DNA of 64,000 bases from NCBI RefSeq assembly GCF_011046895.1, contig NZ_CP049250.1, positions 248,001 through 312,000 of the forward strand. Reading direction: 5' to 3'. The DNA comes from Rhizobium rhizoryzae (GTDB lineage Bacteria; Pseudomonadota; Alphaproteobacteria; Rhizobiales; Rhizobiaceae). Below are positions 9,423-17,621 of the stretch, piece after piece (within the stretch, counting starts at the first letter, position 1; each line of letters opens with the position of its first letter). The position numbers were made by a program, and so were the translations under genes. The notes below the pieces were generated by a model, which made no database searches, was not told the origin of the DNA, and saw nothing but the letters and a program-made list of their open reading frames with translations.

Positions 9423-9896
9423 TCAGAACCAGCGGCGAACGTCGGCCTTGTAGCGGCGGTATTCTTCGCCAAACTTGTCTTCGAGATAGCGCTCCTCGTG
9501 GGCGATCACCTGCGTCTGGATCGCGATAAGCACCAAGGGTAGCAGGGCGAAGGCAATTGGCCCGTCGAAGCCGATCGCAAGGCCGGCATAGATAAGCGCC
9601 ATGGCGAGATACATAGGATTGCGGCTCCACCGATAGGGACCGGTCGTTGCGATCTGAGTCGTTGGCCGCGAGGGTGGCGCGTTGGTGCCAAGCCGGCGGA
9701 ACAGTCCCGCCGCCGCAAGCATCATTGCCGCGCCGGCAACGAACAGCAGCGCACCCGTTGCGACCAGCAACCGCCAGTCGATGCCGAAAGAGCGCAAGGT
9801 GACGAACCGCTCCGCCGCCAGCCCCAACAGCAGCGCTCCCAGATAGACGAAGGGCGGAGGGAAGCGCACACCCGCGCTGTCCGGTTCGACGGCCAT
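9423..9896 (-). CDS. Isoprenylcysteine carboxyl methyltransferase-like membrane protein
   Basis: This 157-residue integral membrane protein probably has four hydrophobic segments. The C-terminal half carries the ICMT/PEMT-type signature: RWSRNPMYLAM near residues 82-92, and HEERYLEDKFGEEYRRY near the C-terminus, where the Glu-Glu pair and RNP motif form the S-adenosylmethionine pocket in this family. The start ATG at 9896 is preceded by GGAGGA. It is the last gene of a minus-strand cluster with a monooxygenase and a flavin oxidoreductase. The methyl acceptor is unknown; bacterial members seldom act on prenylated proteins. Confidence 0.8.
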   Translation of the reverse strand: MAVEPDSAGVRFPPPFVYLGALLLGLAAERFVTLRSFGIDWRLLVATGALLFVAGAAMMLAAAGLFRRLGTNAPPSRPTTQIATTGPYRWSRNPMYLAMALIYAGLAIGFDGPIAFALLPLVLIAIQTQVIAHEERYLEDKFGEEYRRYKADVRRWF

Positions 9897-9918
9897 GCTT
9901 ATCCTCCAATCTGCGCTC

Positions 9919-9965
9919 TTAAACCAGCATCGACTGCTGGGCAGATATACCTGTCGTCGCGCCTT
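9919..9965 (-). pseudogene. Duplicated 3' tail of a thioredoxin-reductase-like gene
   Basis: The minus strand here encodes a short tail ending AQQSMLV and a stop. It closely matches the last codons of the intact flavin oxidoreductase at 10418-10464, with several base differences. It lies between the methyltransferase and the monooxygenase genes. It is best read as a relic of a second oxidoreductase copy or of a duplication that brought in the methyltransferase. Confidence 0.6.
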
Positions 9966-9980
9966 ACCGCATCTCCCAAG

Positions 9981-10361
9981 TCAGGCAACGCAGAAGCCGG
10001 GAACGGCGACCTTCTGGAAAAGGTGGGGCTTGGCGACAACGGATGAAGGATATGCTGGAAGTTTCGCGAGGAACGCGGGATCAGTGAAGGCGGCGCGGAC
10101 CGCCTCGGTGGATTCCCACACCACATAGTTCAGGTAAGTCGGGCTATCGCCAATCGCTCGATGCAGTTGCATGGAAATGAAGCCCGGCGCCTTCGTTATG
10201 ACCTCGGCAGCCGCCTTGAAAGCATCCAGGAAGCCCGCTTCGTCAGCGGGATCGACGACTGTGAAGAAGTTGATGAGCACGAGAGGTGCGGCCGCGATAC
10301 CGAGTTGGCGGCTAAAAGGAAATTTCTCGTCCAAAGGTTCGAATGGTTTTGCGGCGGTCAT
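9981..10361 (-). CDS. Antibiotic biosynthesis monooxygenase (ABM) family protein
   Basis: This 126-residue protein has an ABM-type ferredoxin-like fold: a beta strand PLVLINFFTV, a helix containing FLDAFKAAAEVITKAPGF, then MQLHRAIGD and YLNYVVWES. The start ATG at 10361 is chosen because AGGAG lies 8 nt upstream; an upstream in-frame start at 10469 would overlap the neighbouring gene. It follows the flavin oxidoreductase in the same direction, with 56 bp between. Members are small cofactor-free oxygenases or haem-degrading enzymes; nothing here indicates the substrate. Confidence 0.8.
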   Translation of the reverse strand: MTAAKPFEPLDEKFPFSRQLGIAAAPLVLINFFTVVDPADEAGFLDAFKAAAEVITKAPGFISMQLHRAIGDSPTYLNYVVWESTEAVRAAFTDPAFLAKLPAYPSSVVAKPHLFQKVAVPGFCVA

Positions 10362-10417
10362 GATGGCGCTCCTGTCTATCGTGAAATTGTAACTGACGTG
10401 ATCGGTGCTGCTTGTTT

Positions 10418-11311
10418 TCAAACCAGCATCGATTGCTGGGCAAATATCCCCGCCATCGCGCCTTGCCATGTTGCCGTCGTAACCGAGGGGATCCCAGGGT
10501 TGGCGAGGTCGCCGGCGGCATAGATGCCAGGCGTGCTGGTTTCGCGGCGCTCGTCGGTCTTGATAGCGATGCCGGTTGGCGTAGCCACGGTGGTGAGGCC
10601 CAGTGTTTCATGCAGGCTTGCGGACGGCTTGCTGCGCGGATGCGCGAACAGAATGTCGACCGCGACATCGGGGCCGGTATCAATCTTGACGGTGGCGCCA
10701 TGGCTCCCGTGACGGGCGATCCCGGTGATCCGTCCATCAATGACCGGTACTTTTCGGCCTGCCAGATCGGCCCGGATGTCGGGTGCGATGTCGTGGACAT
10801 CAGCAAAGACCGTCAAATTGTCGGTCCAATCGTGAAAGAGCCTGACCTGGTTCATCGACTGCGGACCCGACCAGACTAGGCCCCAATGCTGGTCGGCAAC
10901 TTCAAAGCCGTCGCAATAGGGGCATGGGATGACGGACGCGCCCCAGTTCTCGGCAAAACCCGGAACATCAGACATCTGATCAACAACGCCGTAGCTCAGG
11001 ATCACGCGGCGCGCGCTGAGGGTTTCGCCGTCGCCAGTGAGGACGGAGAAATTGTCGATGGTGCCGGAGATGCTGTCGGCGCGGGCATTAACCATTTTGA
11101 TCGCAGGATAGCGCGCGAGTTGCTGCCGCGCCTCGGTCAGGATTGCGGATGGTGGCTTGTCATCGTGGCCGAGCACACCGTGCGACCGGCCGGCGAAACG
11201 ATTGCGCTGAAGGCCGGTATCGAGAACGATGACTTTACGGCGGGCACGGCCGAGCTGCAGGGCGGCGGCGAGGCCGGCAAAGCTTCCGCCGATGATGATG
11301 ACGTGATTCAT
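10418..11311 (-). CDS. Thioredoxin reductase-like FAD/NAD(P) oxidoreductase
   Basis: A protein of 297 residues. The N-terminal FAD-binding motif is IIIGGSFAGLAAALQLGRAR. A redox-active C130-P-Y-C133 followed by DGFE matches the thioredoxin-reductase disulfide. The C-terminal GIYAAGDLANPG binds FAD. The clear second dinucleotide motif of classical thioredoxin reductases is degenerate, as in many rhizobial relatives. The start ATG at 11311 begins directly with the FAD motif; an upstream in-frame start at 11530 would run across the regulatory region. It is divergent from a TetR gene and leads the minus-strand cluster, so control by that regulator is likely. Confidence 0.85.
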   Translation of the reverse strand: MNHVIIIGGSFAGLAAALQLGRARRKVIVLDTGLQRNRFAGRSHGVLGHDDKPPSAILTEARQQLARYPAIKMVNARADSISGTIDNFSVLTGDGETLSARRVILSYGVVDQMSDVPGFAENWGASVIPCPYCDGFEVADQHWGLVWSGPQSMNQVRLFHDWTDNLTVFADVHDIAPDIRADLAGRKVPVIDGRITGIARHGSHGATVKIDTGPDVAVDILFAHPRSKPSASLHETLGLTTVATPTGIAIKTDERRETSTPGIYAAGDLANPGIPSVTTATWQGAMAGIFAQQSMLV

Positions 11312-11472
11312 TGCGTTGGGCTCCGTGTTGCGGATAGAGGGGACTGGATTGGATTTTGCGCCGGCCTCAACAGGAGGGACGCCATGGCGGAAATTGCGCC
11401 CGCTTGAGCAGTGTTCGTCGTTGCATGGTGCCCTCGTGGCTTGGGTCGGCGGAATTAGACTTGCATATTTCG

Positions 11473-11488
11473 GATACTTTATGGTATC
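11473..11488. promoter_or_regulatory. Palindromic operator candidate for the TetR regulator
   Basis: The inverted repeat GATAC-TTTATG-GTATC sits in the 217-bp gap between the divergent oxidoreductase and TetR genes, 41 bp before the TetR start. The position suits autoregulation and control of the opposite operon. This is inference from symmetry and place. Confidence 0.5.
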
Positions 11489-11528
11489 GTAATGTCGAAT
11501 AAAGATACTGTCAAGGATCGCAATAGCC

Positions 11529-12176
11529 ATGAATGACCATGCTCAAACCCGACGCGGCCGGCCTGCCAACGAGGCGCTTGGCCAAACGATCGTCGACGCC
11601 GCGTGCGAACTGTTTGAGGAACTGGGATTTCACGCGACGACATTGGACAAGGTCGCCCAGCACGCGAAGATATCCAAGCTCAGCATCTACAAGCACTTTG
11701 AGAACAAGGAGGCTCTGTTTGGCGCCGCTTTTGCGGCCCGCTGCCAGCAGTTGGTGCCGCAGAAACTTTTCGCGGGCGCCAATGGTTCAGCCGAAGATCA
11801 GCTCATGGCGGCGGGATCTTCACTGCTTCGCACGCTTCTGCGCCCGGAGGTCCGCAATGTCGAAGCCATGGTCATGGCAGACACGCCAAATCAGAAGTCG
11901 TTGAGCAGGCTCCATTACGAAGCAGGCCCCGCCCATATCATTGCGCAAATCGAGGGCCTGTTGCGTCAGTTGCACGCAAAGGGGGCTTTGAACGTGCCCG
12001 ATCCGCTCGGGTCCGCCCGCTTGTTCGGTGCGCTTTTCAAGGGCTCCGACCTTTTGATTATCGCACGCTTCGACGAGGCGAAAGCTTCGGACGACAACGA
12101 AATCGAATCCTATTGCCGCTCGGCCGTCGCCATGTTCATCGCTGCGCACCACGGCAACGACCATGCGGGCGGATAG
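11529..12176 (+). CDS. TetR/AcrR family transcriptional regulator
   Basis: A protein of 215 residues. The N-terminal helix-turn-helix is at about residues 13-60, with TTLDKVAQHAKISKLSIYKHF as the recognition region in pieces typical of TetR proteins. The C-terminal ligand domain is helical, with no enzyme motif. It is divergent from the flavin oxidoreductase operon, with a 16-bp palindrome in the gap, so it probably represses that operon and itself. The stop is followed by about 125 bp and then repeat copy D. Confidence 0.85.
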   Translation: MNDHAQTRRGRPANEALGQTIVDAACELFEELGFHATTLDKVAQHAKISKLSIYKHFENKEALFGAAFAARCQQLVPQKLFAGANGSAEDQLMAAGSSLLRTLLRPEVRNVEAMVMADTPNQKSLSRLHYEAGPAHIIAQIEGLLRQLHAKGALNVPDPLGSARLFGALFKGSDLLIIARFDEAKASDDNEIESYCRSAVAMFIAAHHGNDHAGG

Positions 12177-12302
12177 TCTGGACGAGGCCGCGAAGAAACC
12201 GTCCGCTTTCGGGAAGTTACAACGGTGGTCTGAATGGCGAAATGAAAGCGCAAAACTGCCGTGAGCCATTTGGCCGCCTCGCCGCAAACATGAGGCCCAA
12301 AA

Positions 12303-12467
12303 GCGGAAACTATTGCCGTTAGACCGTCCAGTTGACTGATGCCCAAAGCGGCGACCATCTCCCGCACTAAAAAGTGACGTCTTCTAATAACTTGGTCAAT
12401 CCCGGCTGCAGTTCCTCAGGCTATCCGTCGTGTTCGAAGACGGCTAGGAAGATTGGCTGGGGACCTT
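12303..12467 (+). repeat. Dispersed repeat, copy D with internal deletion
   Basis: The left end (GCGGAAACTATTGCCG and the GTTGACTGATGCCCAAAGC box) and the right part (AAAAGTGACGTCTTCT through GATTGGCTGGGGACC) are kept. About 160 bp of the centre found in other copies is missing. The junction lies just after GCCCAAAGC. The orientation matches all other copies. Confidence 0.8.
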
Positions 12468-12499
12468 GGTATCCGGTCGGCACCTGAAATTCGCTCAAC

Positions 12500-13399
12500 T
12501 CAATTTGATCCGCGCTGCCGAAGAGCGTCCACAATTACCGCCATGGCAGGCGACATCTGACGTCTGCTGGGATAGTAGAGATGGTAGCCGGTGAATGGGT
12601 GGCTCCAGTCATCTAAGACAGCTTGCAAACGGCCATCGGCAATATGCTCCTCCACAAGGTTGTCAGGAACGTAGGCGATGCCGAAGCCTGAGACCGCGGC
12701 CTCTAGCTGCGAAATCGAGGAGTTGAAACTTAACTGGCCATCCACCCTCACCCGCAGTTCCCGGCCGTCTTTTTCGAACTCCCACGCGTAGAAGCCGCCG
12801 AGCGTCGCCTGACGCATGTTGATGCAGACGTGACCCACTAGATCCTGAGGCGCCTGAGGACGCCCGCGTCTGGCGAAGTATTTTGGTGAAGCGACTGCGC
12901 GGAGCCGCCAATCAGGACCGATCCGGACGGCGATCATATCCTTGTCGACGTTTTCCCCAAGGCGAACGCCGGCATCGAAGCGTTCTTCCACGATGTTGCG
13001 CATTCCATTGTCGGCGTAGAGCTCCACCTTGACGTCGGGATATTTGTCGAGAACGACAGATAACTTTGGCCATACGGTTGTCTGCAGAGCATGATCGGAC
13101 AAGGTCAACCTGACGGTGCCGGAGGGCTTCTCGCGGAATGCGACCAGATCTCCAAGATCCGCTTCAATGCCTTCAAACCGAGGTAAGATTGATCTGAACA
13201 GGCGTTCTCCAGCGTCCGTCGTCGCGACGCTGCGGGTCGTTCTTGTAAGAAGACGGACGCCGAGGCGGGCCTCCAACTGCTTGATTGTATGACTGAGGGT
13301 AGACTGAGACGTCGCAAGGTTTGCGGCTGCCTTGGTGAAGCTCCCTTCCTTCGCGACCTCCAGGAACCACAACAAGTCCTTCATGTCCTCGCGTTGCAT
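12500..13399 (-). CDS. LysR family transcriptional regulator
   Basis: A protein of 299 residues. The N-terminal winged helix-turn-helix spans about residues 7-65 and contains FTKAAANLATSQSTLSHTI and LLTRTTRSVATTDAG. A periplasmic-binding-protein-like effector domain follows, with DAGVRLGE and GFGIAYVPD typical of LysR proteins. It is transcribed away from an MFS transporter gene, with 120 bp between and a symmetrical site in that gap, which is the usual layout for a LysR regulator and its target. The start could be the ATG at 13399 or the one five codons in at 13384. Confidence 0.9.
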   Translation of the reverse strand: MQREDMKDLLWFLEVAKEGSFTKAAANLATSQSTLSHTIKQLEARLGVRLLTRTTRSVATTDAGERLFRSILPRFEGIEADLGDLVAFREKPSGTVRLTLSDHALQTTVWPKLSVVLDKYPDVKVELYADNGMRNIVEERFDAGVRLGENVDKDMIAVRIGPDWRLRAVASPKYFARRGRPQAPQDLVGHVCINMRQATLGGFYAWEFEKDGRELRVRVDGQLSFNSSISQLEAAVSGFGIAYVPDNLVEEHIADGRLQAVLDDWSHPFTGYHLYYPSRRQMSPAMAVIVDALRQRGSN

Positions 13400-13438
13400 C
13401 TGCGCATCCTATTCATGTTGAAAATCGATAGGTCCATG

Positions 13439-13459
13439 CGGATTGGTCCGTCTAATCCG
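13439..13459. promoter_or_regulatory. Candidate LysR binding site
   Basis: The inverted repeat CGGATT-N9-AATCCG is centred in the 120-bp gap between the divergent LysR and MFS genes. Size and position fit a LysR recognition site. The inducer is unknown. Confidence 0.45.
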
Positions 13460-13519
13460 AAAAGTAGATGAGGACTATCTTCAGCGCAACGTTGAACAGT
13501 TAAGGTCCAGGACGAAGCG

Positions 13520-14701
13520 ATGACGCTCACCTTAGACAACATCGAACGGAAACCGTCGGCATGGGGGGCCGTTCTCTCCATGACCCTGTGCGTGTTCGTG
13601 CTGATCGCGTCGGAGTTCATGCCAGTCAGCCTGCTGACCCCTATCGCTCTCGACCTAGGCGTTTCGGAAGGGAATACGGGTCAGGCAATTTCGATCTCCG
13701 GGATCTTTGCGGTGATAACGAGCCTGTCCATCGCCACCCTAGCAGGTCGACTTGACCGGCGCCTGCTCGTGCTGGCCTTGACCGCGCTACTGATGTTGTC
13801 CGGCATCCTCGTCACCATCGCACCGTCCTACTCGGTCCTGATGCTCGGCCGAGCGCTGCTCGGCATCTCGATCGGCGGCTTCTGGTCGATGTCGACGTCG
13901 ATCGTGATGCGCCTCGTGGACAGGGATCAAGTACCAAAGGCGCTCGCGCTGCTGAACGCCGGCAATGCCATCGCCGCGACGATTTCGGCTCCGCTCGGCA
14001 GCCTTCTCGGCGCCTACATCGGCTGGCGCGGCGCCTTCTTCCTTGTCGTACCGATCGCGCTGCTCGCTCTTGTCTGGCAGTGGATGAGCCTGCCTAGCCT
14101 TTCGCCACGCGGAGAAGCATCAGGAAACGTGTTCCGGCTTCTTGGACGGCTACCCGTCGCGCTCGGCATGGCGGCGATCCTTCTCCTGTTTATGGGTCAG
14201 TTCGCGCTCTTCACCTATCTGAGGCCGTTCCTGGAAACGGTCACCAGACTAGACATCGAAACTCTTTCCATCGCCCTTCTGGTGATGGGTCTGGCCGGAG
14301 CGGTCGGCACATGGGTCATCGGAAAGCTTCTATCCCGCCGACTGTTCATCATTCTCGTCGCCATTCCGCTGCTGATGGCCTGCATCGCTGTCGCGATGAT
14401 CGGTTTTGGCGAGATGAAACTCGGCGTGTTCCTGTCCCTGATAGGATGGGGTTTCCTCGGAACCGCCGCTCCGGTCGGCTGGGGCACATGGTTGAGCCGG
14501 GCACTTCCAGACGACGCGGAAGCGGGCGGCGGCCTGCAGGTGGCTGTTATCCAGCTTGCGATCACGGCTGGCGCATCCCTCGGCGGCCTGCTCTTCGACA
14601 CGCTCGGCTGGCGCTCGACTTTCACGCTCGCCGCCGTGCTGCTGCTCGGCTCGTCGATTATGTCCATTGCCACATGGCGTGCCACCAGGAGGTCCCGATG
14701 A
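13520..14701 (+). CDS. MFS transporter, DHA1-type drug or metabolite exporter
   Basis: A protein of 393 residues with about twelve hydrophobic segments. The N-terminal SEFMPVSLLTPIALDLG and the loop AGRLDRR are characteristic of the AraJ/YdhP/NepI branch of drug:proton antiporters. Motif C-like NAGNAIAATISAPLGSLLGA is in segment 5. The stop overlaps the next start by 4 nt (ATGA), so the transporter is translationally coupled to the exported cyclophilin-like protein. The divergent LysR gene is the likely regulator. The substrate cannot be assigned. Confidence 0.88.
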   Translation: MTLTLDNIERKPSAWGAVLSMTLCVFVLIASEFMPVSLLTPIALDLGVSEGNTGQAISISGIFAVITSLSIATLAGRLDRRLLVLALTALLMLSGILVTIAPSYSVLMLGRALLGISIGGFWSMSTSIVMRLVDRDQVPKALALLNAGNAIAATISAPLGSLLGAYIGWRGAFFLVVPIALLALVWQWMSLPSLSPRGEASGNVFRLLGRLPVALGMAAILLLFMGQFALFTYLRPFLETVTRLDIETLSIALLVMGLAGAVGTWVIGKLLSRRLFIILVAIPLLMACIAVAMIGFGEMKLGVFLSLIGWGFLGTAAPVGWGTWLSRALPDDAEAGGGLQVAVIQLAITAGASLGGLLFDTLGWRSTFTLAAVLLLGSSIMSIATWRATRRSR

Positions 14702-15165
14702 GCGTGTCGCGCATAGGTCCGACCCGCCGCGGCCTTCTCGTCTCGGCGGCGGCAGCCGCAATCTTACCGACAAGAGTGTTCAGCCAAAACGGCCCCGACG
14801 ATCAGGAGCGCACCGACGTGAAGATCAGATTGATATTCGACACGCACACGATGACCGCGACCCTCTACGACAACCCGTCGGCACGCGACTTCGTTTCGAT
14901 GCTGCCACTGCAGTTGGAGATCGACGACTTCGGCTCCAACGAGAAGATCGCCTACTTGCCCCGCAAACTGACGGTGGACGGGCACGGGTCGTTCTCGAAC
15001 GAGCGGCCTTACGACCTCTGCTACTACATGCCCTGGGGCAATCTGGCGATGTTCTACGCCGACTACAAGCATCCGGGCCTCGTGCGCCTCGGCCGCTTCG
15101 ACGAGGGCTACGAAGCGCTGCGCGTCCGGGGGAAATTCCCGCTGCGCATCGAACGCATCCAGTAA
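14698..15165 (+). CDS. Exported cyclophilin-like protein
   Basis: A protein of 155 residues. The N-terminus has a Tat-type signal (TRRGLLVSAAAAAILPTRVFS), presumably cleaved near residue 30. The remainder resembles the small cyclophilin-like fold family: an IRLIFDTHTMTATLYDNPSA stretch, a middle LPLQLEIDDFG and a late DLCYYMPWGNLAMFY. These proteins have a cyclophilin barrel but often lack peptidyl-prolyl isomerase residues. The start overlaps the MFS stop (ATGA). A 29-bp gap leads to the Tat hydrolase downstream. Confidence 0.75.
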   Translation: MSVSRIGPTRRGLLVSAAAAAILPTRVFSQNGPDDQERTDVKIRLIFDTHTMTATLYDNPSARDFVSMLPLQLEIDDFGSNEKIAYLPRKLTVDGHGSFSNERPYDLCYYMPWGNLAMFYADYKHPGLVRLGRFDEGYEALRVRGKFPLRIERIQ

Positions 15166-15194
15166 GACGAAACTTCCATCCAAGGAGATCACGG

Positions 15195-16274
15195 ATGAAC
15201 AGGAAGACCGACAATACCGAAGGATTCGACGCCGGCCGGCGGAGCCTTATGAAGGCGACAGGCGTCGCCGTCGCAGCACTCGGCGTCATTCCAGTGGCTG
15301 CCGCAACGCCGGCGTTCGCACAGACGAGCTCGTGGGACAAGGTGTTCCCGAAGAGCGACAGGGTCGACCACCAGAAGGTCTCGTTCAAGAACCGGTATGG
15401 CGTCACGCTGTCGGGCGATCTTTATCTTCCAAAAGAACGGGGAAGCGGCAGGCTCGCAGCAGTCGTCGTCGGCGGCCCGTTCGGCGCCGTGAAGGAGCAG
15501 TCTTCCGGTCTCTATGCCCAAACGATGGCCGAGCGTGGTTTCGCGACCCTCGCATTCGACGGATCCTTTACCGGTGAAAGCGGCGGCGAGCCCCGCAACA
15601 TCGCCTCCCCCGACGTCAACACCGAGGACTTCAGCGCAGCCGTCGACTTCATCGGCCTTCAGTCCTTCGTCAACCGCGAGCGCATCGGCATGATCGGCAT
15701 CTGCGGCTGGGGCGGCATGGCACTCAATGCCGTGGCTGTCGACAAGCGGGTCAAGGCCGTAGTCGCGAGCACCATGTACGACATGACCCGCGTCATGTCG
15801 AAGGGCTACAACGACAGCGTGACGCTCGAGCAGAGGACGAAAGCGCTGGATCAAATGAGCCGGCAGCGCTGGACCGATGCGGAGAAAGGCGCCCCTGCCT
15901 ATCAGCCCCCTTACAACGAGCTCAAGGGAGGCGAAGCGCAGTTCCTCGTCGACTACCACGACTATTACATGACGCCGCGCGGCTATCACGCCCGCGCCGT
16001 CAACTCTGGCAATGCCTGGTCGCAGACGACCCCGCTTTCGTTCATGAACATGCCGATCCTGACCTACATTGCTGAAATCTCGCCACGACCGATCCTGTTC
16101 GTCCATGGCGAGAAGGCGCATTCCCTCTACTTCGCGGAAACCGCCTTCGCCGCGGCAGCGGAGCCGAAGGAGCTTATGATCATCCCCGGTGCGAGCCACA
16201 CAGACCTGTACGACCGGATAGACAAGATACCATTCGACAGGATGGCCGACTTCTTCGGACAGCATCTGGCATAA
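15195..16274 (+). CDS. Tat-exported alpha/beta hydrolase with a Cys nucleophile elbow
   Basis: A protein of 359 residues. A twin-arginine signal (AGRRSLMKATGVAVAALG) ends in ATPAFAQ. The alpha/beta-hydrolase body begins with VSFKNRYGVTLSGDLYLP. The nucleophile elbow is GICGWGG with C170 where most hydrolases have Ser, as in dienelactone hydrolase. The catalytic His is probably in GASHTDLYD near the end, and an acidic residue lies in the HGEKAHS region. The start ATG at 15195 has AAGGAG 9 nt upstream. The neighbours are a cyclophilin-like exported protein and a decarboxylase-cupin protein. The family fits; the substrate is unknown. Confidence 0.85.
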   Translation: MNRKTDNTEGFDAGRRSLMKATGVAVAALGVIPVAAATPAFAQTSSWDKVFPKSDRVDHQKVSFKNRYGVTLSGDLYLPKERGSGRLAAVVVGGPFGAVKEQSSGLYAQTMAERGFATLAFDGSFTGESGGEPRNIASPDVNTEDFSAAVDFIGLQSFVNRERIGMIGICGWGGMALNAVAVDKRVKAVVASTMYDMTRVMSKGYNDSVTLEQRTKALDQMSRQRWTDAEKGAPAYQPPYNELKGGEAQFLVDYHDYYMTPRGYHARAVNSGNAWSQTTPLSFMNMPILTYIAEISPRPILFVHGEKAHSLYFAETAFAAAAEPKELMIIPGASHTDLYDRIDKIPFDRMADFFGQHLA

Positions 16275-16343
16275 GCCCCCTTCGCCGGACGTCGTCGAGC
16301 CGGTGGCTGCGAGGACGCTGTACTACTTGAGAAGGATTTGAAG

Positions 16344-17540
16344 ATGAAGAATATCGCTGCATCCATCACAATCTCGGCGATCGCCGCGACGGGCGTCGAA
16401 GCCCAGGAAGAACGCCGCAGGATTGCTCCGGCGGCTGTATACGACGTCGCACCCGGCCTCGGCCACTTCACGGACGAGGTCCTGTTCGGCGAGGTCTGGG
16501 AACGAAAGGAACTCGCCCCGCGCGACCGCAGCCTCGTCACGGTCTCGGCAATCGTTTCTACCGGGAAAACGGCGCAGATCGCGGCACATGTCGGCGCCGC
16601 CCTCGACAACGGACTAAAGCCTGCGGAGATCGGCGAGCTCATCACCCAGCTCGCCTTCTATTCCGGCTGGCCGAATGCCATCTCCGCGGTCGAGGAGACG
16701 AAGAAGGTCTTTGATGCTCGACAGATCGGAGCCGTCGGGAACAGCGAAGACGCACGCATGGAACTCGAGGCCACGGCCGAGGCTGCCCGCAAGGCCATCG
16801 TCGACACGACCGTCGCGCCAACGGCGGCGGTACTTTCCGATCTCACCAATCGCGTTCTGTTCGGCGACCTGTGGCGGCGGCCGGATCTTTCGGCGCGTGA
16901 CCGGAGCCTCGTGACCATGTCGGCGCTGATCGCCATCGGGCAGCCCGAACAACTGCCCTTCCACGCCAACCGCGCCATGGACAATGGACTGACGGCCGCG
17001 GAGACCTCCGAAGTCCTGAGCCATATCGCCTTCTACGCAGGATGGCCCCGAGCCATGTCCGCCGTGCCCGTGCTCAAGCATGTCTTTGAGAAAAGGAAGG
17101 AAAACACTATGACTACACCGCAGCAGGACATCGAGATCACCCAGGCGGGCAGCGGCAGGACGCCGGGGCCCGTACAGTATTTCTCCGGACAGGTGGAAAT
17201 CTCGGGACTTTACCAGGCCGAAGCGCCGGCCCGCGTCGGCGGCGCGACGGTCTCCTTCGAGGCAGGCGCTCGTACCGCCTGGCACACCCATCCCCTCGGT
17301 CAGACGCTGTTCATCGTGAGCGGCCGCGGCTGGGTGCAGAGGGAGGGCGAAGAGGTCCGGACGGTTGGGCCGGGGGACGTAGTTTGGATTCCGCCCCATG
17401 TCCGACACTGGCACGGAGCGGTAAGTACCGAAGCGATGGCGCACTTCGCCGTGGCCGAGGCGGCGATCAACGAAAGTTCCGTGACATGGATGGAGAAGGT
17501 GTCAGACGAGGAATACGAAAAAGGTTCGCTCGCTGATTGA
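16344..17540 (+). CDS. Double carboxymuconolactone decarboxylase-cupin fusion protein
   Basis: A protein of 398 residues. A short hydrophobic N-terminus may be a signal peptide (ASITISAIAATGVEA). Two carboxymuconolactone decarboxylase-like domains follow (about 35-110 and 155-235), each with an ARDRSLVT-type motif, a late His-containing helix and FYxGWPxAxSA. The C-terminal cupin (from about residue 256) has HTHPLGQTLFIVSGRGWVQ and PPHVRHWHGA, the His-rich metal site. The start ATG at 16344 follows GAGAAGGA. An internal in-frame ATG at 17109 has AAGGAAGG before it, so the cupin may also be made separately. The relatives I know of have these as adjacent genes. Confidence 0.85.
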   Translation: MKNIAASITISAIAATGVEAQEERRRIAPAAVYDVAPGLGHFTDEVLFGEVWERKELAPRDRSLVTVSAIVSTGKTAQIAAHVGAALDNGLKPAEIGELITQLAFYSGWPNAISAVEETKKVFDARQIGAVGNSEDARMELEATAEAARKAIVDTTVAPTAAVLSDLTNRVLFGDLWRRPDLSARDRSLVTMSALIAIGQPEQLPFHANRAMDNGLTAAETSEVLSHIAFYAGWPRAMSAVPVLKHVFEKRKENTMTTPQQDIEITQAGSGRTPGPVQYFSGQVEISGLYQAEAPARVGGATVSFEAGARTAWHTHPLGQTLFIVSGRGWVQREGEEVRTVGPGDVVWIPPHVRHWHGAVSTEAMAHFAVAEAAINESSVTWMEKVSDEEYEKGSLAD

Positions 17541-17621
17541 AAGGCGTGTCACGATGGGATCTGTTTTCCCGTCTTCAGTTTCCAACGTCCTCTATTCTGC
17601 CGCATGATTTCCGCCCAGTAA

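Noticed and set aside
15189..16265. 358-codon minus-strand frame opposite the Tat hydrolase
   Set aside because: It is the mirror frame of a gene with signal peptide and catalytic motifs; long antisense frames are common in GC-rich DNA.
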